DNA of 44,121 nt from an uncultured Campylobacter sp. (GTDB lineage Bacteria > Campylobacterota > Campylobacteria > Campylobacterales > Campylobacteraceae). Of the stretch, positions 17,143 to 23,760 are shown piece by piece (position 1 is the first letter of the stretch; the number at the start of each line of letters is the position of its first letter). The translations under genes were made by a program, and so were the position numbers. The DNA lies in the NCBI RefSeq assembly GCF_937997535.1, contig NZ_CALKTT010000101.1, positions 1 to 44,121 of the forward strand, read 5' to 3'. Under the pieces are notes generated by a model. That model was not told the DNA's origin. It did no database searches and saw only the letters and a program-made list of their open reading frames with translations.

Positions 17143-17174
17143 GAAATTTTGCAAAAGAGCTTTTGCAAAATTTC
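17143..17174. repeat. Perfect 15+15-bp palindrome
   Basis: GAAATTTTGCAAAAG and its exact reverse complement are separated by two bases. The sequence is followed on the plus strand by ATTAGAATTC and T-rich DNA. It could be a two-way transcription terminator for folP and the facing gene, but it lies about 138 bp past folP and has no classic T-run. Confidence 0.75.
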
Positions 17175-17528
17175 ATTAGAATTCTTTCGTGCTTGGTTTT
17201 TTTCTTGGAATTTATTGCGTGTCCGTTTCTAAAATTTTATCAAATTATGCGTTGGTGCTTAAATCTTAACAAATCTCGCGCTGAGGATTATTGTGGCCGA
17301 TAAAAATTCTACGTAGCGAGCCTATGTATGCGAACAGGCACAGCGCGTGAAATTTGCAAGCGGTGTGTATATTTATAAAAAACGCCCACGCTGATCTACA
17401 TTGCAAGCGAATCACGTGCATAAACAAAATCCTAAATCGCGCCACTATAATTTGCACCGCAAGCTTGCAATTTGATCAAATTTAGCGCGTACCAGCGGAA
17501 CGACAAAACCGAACGAAAAGCGTGCGGT

Positions 17529-17620
17529 GCGGCAAATTTTAAATTTATTTTACGCGGCGGCGTAGAGTTTTAAAATTTATTTTCTGCGATGGCGCAAAAT
17601 TTTAAATTTATCTGCCGCAA
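17529..17620. repeat. Three degenerate 31-32 bp units with A/T-palindromic cores
   Basis: Three copies of a GCG-rich edge plus an AAATTTTAAATTTAT-like core begin near 17529, 17560 and 17592, ending close to the stop of the minus-strand gene at 17632. Confidence 0.6.
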
Positions 17621-17631
17621 AACAGAGGCCG

Positions 17632-18690
17632 CTACCGCTTAAAGTCGTGGATTTCGATATTTGCGTCATATTTTTTGCAAAGCTCGCTTACTTTTTCTTT
17701 AAGCCTTTCTTCGTCATAGCAGATGAGATCGATGTATGCGTGCCTCTGCCCGGTTGCGCCGCCGATTATCTCCAAAAACGAGCCGCAGCTTTCTAGCTCC
17801 TCGTCCTCGATCTTGTTTCGCAGATCAAAGCCCGCCTGCACGTCGCCGCCGCTACCGATGCTAAGAAAGCAAAATTTTATGCCAAGCTCGAAGGCTTCGT
17901 TATAGATGTCGCGCTCGCCGCTTAGGTATTGATTTACGATGGCCGTTAGGCAGGTGGTGCCCACGATCACGTCCTCGCGTACCTCGCTACCGCGCGGTTC
18001 CATCTCGTAGCTGAAAAAATTCTTTAGCGGTTCGCGTGCGGCTTTTTCGCCGAATTTCTCATCGACCAGATCGGCAAATTCGCTTAGCGGCACGCCGTTT
18101 TCTTTGGGCTGAGCCAGTACCTCAAGCTCGCCTAGCGTATTTATGATCGCCGTTTCGCCGATCATATTGTCAAGCAGGATAAAGCTAAGGTTGTAGGCCT
18201 TGCCCTCGTCTTGCGCGAGCAGAGCCGCTAGATTTTCGTTGTAAATTTTAATATCCACGTCGCTTTCGTTAAACTGCGCATAGATCATCGAGTCCTCGGC
18301 GTTTACGCGCGTATCGTACATCTCGATCCCGCCGATACCTCGCGGCGCGCGCGGCTTTCCGAGCGTGCAGAGCATTTTGGACTCGAGCTGTTTGGGCATA
18401 GCGTTTTTGATAAAGCTTAGCCAAAAGAGGCGGTGCCTCATGCCCTCGGGAGTCAGCACCAAATCAAGCTTATCGCCCGCAAGCCCGGTCATAAAATAGG
18501 GCTCAGCAAGGCAGATACGAAGCTTCTCATCGGTCTTTTGCATCGCCTTTTCAAACTCCTTCGCCGCCAGATCGGCCTTGATCTCGTCTACCATACCGCT
18601 AAATTCCGCCCAAAATTTATCCACTCTGCCCGCGAACGTGCTCGGCTCCTGCGCTTTCTCAGCCTTTTTGTTCAAACCGAATAATCCCAT
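17632..18690 (-). CDS. Conserved-looking protein of unknown function
   Basis: 352 residues from ATG 18690, which is preceded by AAAGGAG; an upstream ATG at 18720 lacks such a site. The N-terminus is basic (GLFGLNKKAEKA). The region up to about residue 205 runs through 'FAGRVDKFWAEF', a mixed alpha/beta stretch and 'SFILLDNMIGE'. This recalls a widespread uncharacterised bacterial family with an 'FW..F' start and an 'LLLDN.LGE' motif. The last 60 residues (ELESCGSFLEIIGGATG…YIDLICYDEERL) look like a separate small alpha/beta domain. There is no signal peptide or membrane helix. It stands alone; function not assigned. Confidence 0.75.
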   Translation of the reverse strand: MGLFGLNKKAEKAQEPSTFAGRVDKFWAEFSGMVDEIKADLAAKEFEKAMQKTDEKLRICLAEPYFMTGLAGDKLDLVLTPEGMRHRLFWLSFIKNAMPKQLESKMLCTLGKPRAPRGIGGIEMYDTRVNAEDSMIYAQFNESDVDIKIYNENLAALLAQDEGKAYNLSFILLDNMIGETAIINTLGELEVLAQPKENGVPLSEFADLVDEKFGEKAAREPLKNFFSYEMEPRGSEVREDVIVGTTCLTAIVNQYLSGERDIYNEAFELGIKFCFLSIGSGGDVQAGFDLRNKIEDEELESCGSFLEIIGGATGQRHAYIDLICYDEERLKEKVSELCKKYDANIEIHDFKR

Positions 18691-18774
18691 AATCTCTCCT
18701 TTAATTAAATTTAAACGCAATTATAGCTTAATTTTTTGCGCGGGCTCGGGGCGCAAATTTTAAAAGCCCCGCCC

Positions 18775-18909
18775 TCATGTGCACTGAAAGCAGCCGCCCA
18801 AAACCTCGCATTTCTCACAGATCTGCACGTATATGACCCCCTCGCCCTGTACCAGCTCGCCGAATGGGATCTGCGCTAGGTCGCAGTCGGCACGGCAGAG
18901 CTCGACGGC
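18775..18909 (-). pseudogene. Relic of a Cys-rich protein C-terminus
   Basis: A 44-codon minus-strand frame without a usable start codon, ending at TGA 18775-18777. It reads like real protein, with 'IPFGELVQGEGVIYVQ' followed by paired cysteines (ICEKCE, GCFQC); an earlier CRADC adds two more. Upstream the frame is blocked by TAG at 18910-18912 and meets the flgG relic on the other strand. I infer the remaining tail of a metal-binding protein; the family is unknown. Confidence 0.4.
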
Positions 18910-19068
18910 CTAGGCACGATCAGGCAGGGATTTGTCGAGATGAGCAACGTACGGCTAGCCTAGGAGATGACCGACCTCATCACGGCTCAGCGCGCGTATG
19001 AGGCCAACTCAAAGGCGATCACGACGAGCGACGATATGCTCTCGATCGCAAATAGCCTAAAAAGATAA
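18886..19068 (+). pseudogene. flgG: 3' remnant of flgG (flagellar distal rod protein)
   Basis: About 60 codons that read as the FlgG C-terminus: 'ELDGLGTIRQGFVEMSNV', then 'EMTDLITAQRAYEANSK', 'ITTSDDM', ending NSLKR before TAA 19066. An in-frame TAG at 18961-18963 replaces the first Glu expected in 'VEEMTDL'. The rest of the gene (about 200 codons in a full FlgG) is missing, the upstream DNA is unrelated, and there is no start. A clear relic of lost flagellar genes. Confidence 0.9.
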
Positions 19069-19318
19069 TCTAAAATAGGCTAAATTTACGCCGTCTGGCC
19101 TGAAACTGCTTTGCGGATTTCGGGTTAGGCGGCTTTTTAAATTTGGCCCGCTTTTGCCGCCCGAGGATTAAATTTAGGCTAAATTTAGCGGTCTTTACGC
19201 TGCGACTAGCGAAAGCTAAATTTGAGTAAATTTGGGCTAAATTTTACGAGCGGCGCGGTTTTTTGAGGCGTCAAGGCGGCTCAATTTACCTGGATTTACC
19301 GCCTTTTAGCGTCCTAAC

Positions 19319-20002
19319 TCACAATCCTTGCTCGTTTAGGATTTTATAATTATTACAACCGCCCTGATTGCCTAAATCGCAAGCCTTGCCGAAATACTCT
19401 TTTGCCGTTCTTTTATCTTGTCTTACGCCTTGTCCATTATCATATGAAACCCCGAGATTATAGCAACCGCCTGCATATCCCATATCGCAAGCTTTAGAGT
19501 ATAGCTCGCTCGCTTTTTTATAGTCCTGCCTTACGCCTCGACCTTCATCATATAAAACTCCGAGACTATAGCAACCAATTGCCACTCCCATATCGCAAGC
19601 CTTAGAAGATAACTCGTTAACTCTTTTATAGTCCTGCCTTACGCCCTTACCATCATAATATAAAACCCCGAGATTAAAGCAAGCGTCTGCATATCCCATA
19701 TCGCAAGCCTTAGAATATAGTTCGCTTGCTTTTTTATAGTCTTGCCTTACGCCTCGTCCGTTAGCATATGAAAGCCCGAGATTAGAACAACTAATTGCAT
19801 TTCCGCTATCGCAAGCTTTAGAAAATAGTTCGCTCGCTTTTTTATAGTCCTGCTTTACGCCCTGGCCCTTGACATATAAAAATCCGAGGGAACCGCAACT
19901 AATTGCATTTCCGTCGTCGCACGCTTTTTGTAGTGCTCCTATATCCTCGCCCGCCGCAAACAAAACCATAGCACAGGAGAGCGCTGCGATTAATCTTTTC
20001 AT
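19319..20002 (-). CDS. Secreted Sel1-repeat, cysteine-rich protein (Hcp-like)
   Basis: 227 residues. A signal peptide (MKRLIAALSCAMVLFAAG) is followed by about five and a half Sel1/TPR repeats of 36 residues with the pattern 'KACDxGxAxxCxNLGxxYxxGxGVRQDYKKA'. Two cysteines per repeat at fixed spacing are the mark of Helicobacter cysteine-rich (Hcp) proteins, where they form disulphides in the periplasm or outside the cell. The repeats are very alike also as DNA (about 108 bp). ATG is preceded by AGGAG. Sel1 repeats bind proteins; Hcp relatives include penicillin-binding and immunogenic proteins, but the exact role here is unknown. Confidence 0.88.
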   Translation of the reverse strand: MKRLIAALSCAMVLFAAGEDIGALQKACDDGNAISCGSLGFLYVKGQGVKQDYKKASELFSKACDSGNAISCSNLGLSYANGRGVRQDYKKASELYSKACDMGYADACFNLGVLYYDGKGVRQDYKRVNELSSKACDMGVAIGCYSLGVLYDEGRGVRQDYKKASELYSKACDMGYAGGCYNLGVSYDNGQGVRQDKRTAKEYFGKACDLGNQGGCNNYKILNEQGL

Positions 20003-20032
20003 AAATTTACTCCTACCAAAATTTTTATCGGT

Positions 20033-20040
20033 ATTTTATA
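20033..20040 (-). promoter_or_regulatory. -10 box of the Sel1-repeat gene
   Basis: TATAAAAT on the minus strand, about 31 bp before the ATG at 20002, with T-rich DNA upstream; an AGGAG ribosome site lies between. Confidence 0.45.
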
Positions 20041-20298
20041 AAATTTAGCATTAAAAAAAATGTAAATTTACGTTAAAGGTTTGAAATTCGATCAAGCCTG
20101 ATTTTTGCCGAGTTTGCTCAAAATCGCGCCGCAAAAGAAAGCCGTCAAATTTAGCCTATTTAGGGTAAATTGAACGCCAAACGCTGCCGCAAAAACCCGT
20201 AAATTTGCTCGCTTGCACCCAGAAATTTGCCGCCGATAAACCGCGTAAAATTCGCCGCAAACGAGATCGCTACTGCCGTCATGTTTCCTAAACCTTAG

Positions 20299-20515
20299 CA
20301 TAAAATTTCGCCGTAGCAATGCCGCAGCGACATAATCTCGTTACCCCGCAACGATGCCGCGCCACCCGCAGCGATATTGCGCCGATATAATTTCATTGCC
20401 GTAGCCTCGTTGTCGCAGCTATAGTTTCGTTACGGTGTCGATAGAATTTCGCCATCGCCGATATTCTCATCGTCGCAGCAATGTCGCCTCGCTACCGCGC
20501 CCGTCGCAAAGTTTC
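20299..20515. repeat. Degenerate ~20-bp repeats
   Basis: Variants of 'GATATAATTTCGTTACCG' mixed with 'TCGCAGC' recur near 20299, 20330, 20383, 20419, 20439, 20459 and 20479. The last four are spaced almost exactly 20 bp apart. Confidence 0.5.
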
Positions 20516-20520
20516 AAATT

Positions 20521-21087
20521 TTACTTTTTATCGTGGTTTTTAACCAGATACTCGATGATATTTACCGCATTATCGATGCCGCAATACGACGTGTCGATGC
20601 AGATATTGTAGTTTGCGGACGCACCCCAGACTTGGTTGGTGTAGTATTGATGAAAGCTCATCCTGCCCGCGTCGCTTTCTTCCATATACTCGCGCGCGTC
20701 GGTATGGCCCTCTTTTTCCAATCTAGCGAGCTTAAACTCATCGCTCGCGCGTAAAAATACCGTCAGCAGATCCGGATGTCCGCGCAAGAAAAACCCGGCG
20801 CAGCGCCCAAGCACTATAACGTTGCCGCCCGAGACGATCTTTTCGTAGATTGCTACGATACGATCGCGCTTCTGCTCATTGGCTAGCTCGTTGTGCGATA
20901 TTGCCTGAAGCAGCGTATTTACGGGCATTTCGTTGTAGAACTCATACATCTGCTCGAAGCAGCCAAGCTCGTCTGCTTTGCGGAGCAGATCCGCCTTGGC
21001 TAGATAGGTGTAGCCTAAGCGCTCGGCTAGTTTGCGCGCGGTTTCGCGCCCGCCTGCGCCCGTTTGTCTAGCGATCGAGATTATCAT
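20521..21087 (-). CDS. Cytidylate kinase-like P-loop protein
   Basis: 188 residues. It starts 'MIISIARQTGAGGRETARKLAERLGY', the altered Walker A of the cytidylate-kinase-like family (Cytidylate_kin_2), followed by 'NVIVLGRCAGFFL' and 'VFLRASDEFKLARL'. Family members are predicted nucleotide or small-molecule kinases of unknown substrate; this is not the housekeeping Cmk. It lies 9 bp after lrgB with an AAGGAGAAA ribosome site, so it belongs to the lrgA-lrgB operon. Confidence 0.82.
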   Translation of the reverse strand: MIISIARQTGAGGRETARKLAERLGYTYLAKADLLRKADELGCFEQMYEFYNEMPVNTLLQAISHNELANEQKRDRIVAIYEKIVSGGNVIVLGRCAGFFLRGHPDLLTVFLRASDEFKLARLEKEGHTDAREYMEESDAGRMSFHQYYTNQVWGASANYNICIDTSYCGIDNAVNIIEYLVKNHDKK

Positions 21088-21096
21088 ATTTTCTCC

Positions 21097-21789
21097 TTAG
21101 ATGAAATGTGCAAAAATACCGGCACCGATGACGGTAAGAAGTCCCGTAACTGCCATCGCTAAAGACGCCATCGCGCCCTCTACGTCACCGATCTCAAGAG
21201 CGCGCGCCGTTCCCATCGCATGGCTCGCGCAGCCTAGGGCGATACCTTTTGCCATCGCCTTTTTGATGCCAAAAATTTTAAGTAGCGCCTCGCCAAATAC
21301 ACTGCCGATGATGCCCGTAGCGATGATGCAGGCCACCGTTAGTGTCACGATGCCGCCTAAGCTTTCGCTGATACCCATACCGATCGGCGCCGTGACGGAT
21401 TTCGGTAGTAGCGTGACATACATTGTGTGATTTAGCCCAAATATCACCGACATCGCGTAGATGCTGCCTAGTCCTGCGATCATACCCGAAATCAGTCCTG
21501 CAAAAATAGCTAAAAAATTACTTCGCAAAAGCGCCAGCTGCTCGTATAGCGGTACGGCTAGACAGACGGTAATCGGCGTTAAGAAAAAGCTAATGTGCGA
21601 GGCGCTCGCATTAAATTTCTCGTATGGAATTTTAAAGATTAAAAGCACGCAGACGGTAAGCACGATACCGATTAGAAGCGGGTTGAAAACAGTTAGCTTA
21701 AAGCGCTTTTTTAGATAAAGTCCCAGCTCAAACGAGCCTAGGCACAAAAATACGCCGAAAAAAGCGGAGTTCATTAAAATTTCTCTCAT
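21097..21789 (-). CDS. lrgB: LrgB-family membrane protein
   Basis: 230 residues, mostly hydrophobic, with typical LrgB/CidB stretches: 'KSVTAPIGMGISESLGG', 'IFGIKKAMAKGIALGCASHAMGTA'. LrgB proteins work with LrgA; they have been linked to autolysis control and, more recently, to pyruvate or small organic acid transport. The start overlaps the lrgA stop by 4 bp. Confidence 0.92.
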   Translation of the reverse strand: MREILMNSAFFGVFLCLGSFELGLYLKKRFKLTVFNPLLIGIVLTVCVLLIFKIPYEKFNASASHISFFLTPITVCLAVPLYEQLALLRSNFLAIFAGLISGMIAGLGSIYAMSVIFGLNHTMYVTLLPKSVTAPIGMGISESLGGIVTLTVACIIATGIIGSVFGEALLKIFGIKKAMAKGIALGCASHAMGTARALEIGDVEGAMASLAMAVTGLLTVIGAGIFAHFI

Positions 21790-22244
21790 TTTTTGTCGTC
21801 TCCGGATAAAATTTCGCGCTCCAGCTTCGCATCCACGCCCTTTGTATTCGCGCCGTCTTGTTCGTGCGCGGCTGCGTAAAGCCTGCGCTTAACGCGGGCG
21901 AGGGCGATTTTATAAAAGATCTGCGTTACCGCGCCGCTTGCACCGATGACTACTACCGTAGAGACTGCCGTAATCGAGATGATTGCGAAAAGATGCTGGC
22001 GTAGCGCGTCGCCTGCGATGATGATCGCAGCGCCCGCCGGGATGAAGATCACCGGCATAATCTGCATAAAAAACGACACGGTTTCTCTGATCTGCGATAC
22101 TTTGATGAGTTTGAAGATCAGGGCTAAAAGCATAATGACTAGCCCATAGATGCTAGCGGGGATCGGCACAGGCACGAGCGCCGCCAAAATCTCCGCAACA
22201 AAAGATATTCCTAAAATCACACTAAATTGGATTAAGTAGTTCAA
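21786..22244 (-). CDS. lrgA: LrgA/CidA-family holin-like membrane protein
   Basis: 152 residues from TTG 22244, with GAGG at suitable distance. Four hydrophobic helices include the family's 'PVPIPASIYGLVIMLLAL' and 'FFMQIMPVIFIPAGAAI'. A cytoplasmic tail of about 35 charged residues ends the protein. First gene of lrgA-lrgB-kinase. A perfect 12-bp palindrome TTACTTAAGTAA at 22342-22353 lies about 100 bp upstream and could be an operator. Confidence 0.9.
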   Translation of the reverse strand: MNYLIQFSVILGISFVAEILAALVPVPIPASIYGLVIMLLALIFKLIKVSQIRETVSFFMQIMPVIFIPAGAAIIIAGDALRQHLFAIISITAVSTVVVIGASGAVTQIFYKIALARVKRRLYAAAHEQDGANTKGVDAKLEREILSGDDKK

Positions 22245-22341
22245 AGTTTACCTCGGATTAAAATTTAGGGCTAAATTTAGCACTTTGCAGTTAAAATAGA
22301 TATTAATCTTGCTAGGTTTGGGCGAAATTTTGCGGCAAAAT

Positions 22342-22353
22342 TTACTTAAGTAA
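22342..22353. promoter_or_regulatory. Possible operator upstream of lrgA
   Basis: Perfect 12-bp palindrome TTACTTAAGTAA about 100 bp before the lrgA start. No regulator is identified. Confidence 0.25.
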
Positions 22354-22443
22354 GCTCTGTAGCTAGGCTGTAGGTAGAATTTTGCGATTTATTATAGCGC
22401 TAAATTTAGCCTTGCGGCACGGATAAAATCTGGCGATGACTAT

Positions 22444-22695
22444 TCAATCAAGCGTCTCGCCTAGCTCTATTTTGACGCCGAGCACCCTGCAGACTAGATC
22501 GAAAATTTCAATATCGACGTTGGGCGCGTATTCGTCCAAGACGGTGTAAACTTCGGCGCGCATATCCTCGTCATGGCCCGGGTGCGAGCGCGAATACAGC
22601 TCGTCCGTGCGGCGCACGAGCGTGAGATTATCGATATCTCGCTCGCGCATCGCCTGCTTGAGCCGCTTTGAAATTTGCCATTTGAAACTTTGCAT
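22444..22695 (-). CDS. Small protein, possibly HTH regulator-like
   Basis: 83 residues; ATG preceded by AAAGGAG. Basic helical N-terminus (ISKRLKQAMRERDIDNLTLVRRT) and a C-terminal helix 'IFDLVCRVLGVKIEL'. The spacing recalls an XRE-type helix-turn-helix, whose last helix often reads 'xxLAxxLGVxx', but the similarity is weak. It lies 168 bp downstream of the esterase gene on the same strand and may be an outlying member of the iron-uptake unit. Confidence 0.6.
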   Translation of the reverse strand: MQSFKWQISKRLKQAMRERDIDNLTLVRRTDELYSRSHPGHDEDMRAEVYTVLDEYAPNVDIEIFDLVCRVLGVKIELGETLD

Positions 22696-22863
22696 TTTCG
22701 CTCCTTTAAATTTGTGCGATACTAGCTAAAAGGGCTTTAAAATTTAATTTCTTAAATTCGACGACGCGTTTCGGCGCGATCAGCGAACCTGCGCCGCTCG
22801 GTCTTGCGCTTGCAAATATAAACGAGCCGGGTTTAGATTGGGGCTTACCGGCTAAATAGAAGA

Positions 22864-23760
22864 TTATCTTTGCGTAAATAGCGCTAAATCTTGCAAAGCC
22901 AATGGGATTACTTCGCCGTGCGAAGCGCCTTCGTAGAGCTTAAACTCGCAAGAAAGCCCCTTTGTTTTTAAAATTTCAGCTAGATCGGCTACTTTTAAAA
23001 TTCCCGCTTTATCGGTTTTCCCTTTACGCATTTCACTCGAGCCGGCAACGAGTATTATGAATTTTGCTTTTAAATTTGATCTAAGCTTTCCCTCGTCTAG
23101 GGCATCTCTGATCAGCTGTGATTCGCCCCACCATAACGAAGGTGAGGCGATAAAAAACTCGTCGAAAATCCCATCGTCGCGCAGCAAAGCATAAATACCG
23201 AATAGCCCGCCAAAAGAATGTCCGAAGTAAATTTTATCGCTTTTTGCCGTAGAGTATTTTTTCTCCACGAGCGGAAATAGTTCATCTTTTACGAAATCGT
23301 AAAATTCTGCCGCGCCGCCGCCGTTTGCATATTCTTCGCCGCTCGCCGCGGGCGTTAAATCTCTCGTGCGACGCTTAATATCATATGCTAGCGGGCTGTC
23401 GTATCCGATGCCTACTATAAGGACGGTTTTGCTTAATTTCGGCACCGCTTTTGCGTTTTGCTTTGCGCCATTCGCATAAATTTTCGCATAGGAGTTTAAA
23501 AGTATCGGAAACTGCGCGTTCGCATCAACCATAAAAACTACCCTATCGTAGCGAGCGACATTTTTTTGGCGAGCTATAAAAATTTTATATTTTTCGCCGT
23601 TCTTGCTTTTTAGAATAAAATCGCTCACGCTAAATATCTCGCGTGCAGTCTCGCTTATCCGCTCGATCTTTTGCGGCGGTTTTGCCCCCAGATCGCAAGC
23701 GAATAAGCACGCCAAAAATAGCGCGTCAAATACCGCAAGAAAGCTCTTTAGGCTTACCAT
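22864..23760 (-). CDS. Periplasmic siderophore esterase (Fes/IroE/Cee-like)
   Basis: 298 residues. Hydrophobic N-terminal segment (about 6-24) as export signal. The esterase_D alpha/beta-hydrolase fold shows the nucleophile elbow GHSFG (180-184, Ser182) and a C-terminal His281 in 'EGASHGE'. Periplasmic esterases of this kind (IroE in Salmonella, Cee in C. jejuni) cut the trilactone of ferric enterobactin so that the linear products can be taken up. The ATG overlaps the last 7 bp of the TonB-dependent receptor gene, giving strong coupling. Confidence 0.82.
   Translation of the reverse strand: MVSLKSFLAVFDALFLACLFACDLGAKPPQKIERISETAREIFSVSDFILKSKNGEKYKIFIARQKNVARYDRVVFMVDANAQFPILLNSYAKIYANGAKQNAKAVPKLSKTVLIVGIGYDSPLAYDIKRRTRDLTPAASGEEYANGGGAAEFYDFVKDELFPLVEKKYSTAKSDKIYFGHSFGGLFGIYALLRDDGIFDEFFIASPSLWWGESQLIRDALDEGKLRSNLKAKFIILVAGSSEMRKGKTDKAGILKVADLAEILKTKGLSCEFKLYEGASHGEVIPLALQDLALFTQR

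Larger units (their letters stand above)
17006..17631. other. Gene-poor spacer between convergent genes
   Basis: About 625 bp downstream of both folP and the minus-strand gene at 17632. It holds a perfect 32-bp palindrome (17143-17174) and a degenerate three-copy repeat (17529-17620), each listed separately. I see no convincing gene or RNA. Confidence 0.6.
20003..20520. other. Spacer with promoter and degenerate short repeats
   Basis: About 520 bp. The right-hand third of the span holds degenerate repeats (20299-20515). The part next to the Sel1 gene holds its promoter. No supported gene. Confidence 0.55.

Noticed and set aside
17266..17457. 63-codon minus-strand frame
   Set aside because: No ribosome site and a composition (many Cys, Arg, His, Phe) that looks random.
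20092..20319. 75-codon minus-strand frame
   Set aside because: Runs into the degenerate repeats and lacks a ribosome site; composition looks non-coding.
22696..22863. 46-codon frame between the esterase and the 83-residue gene
   Set aside because: Open and somewhat protein-like but without start codon or family; it could be a relic or chance.
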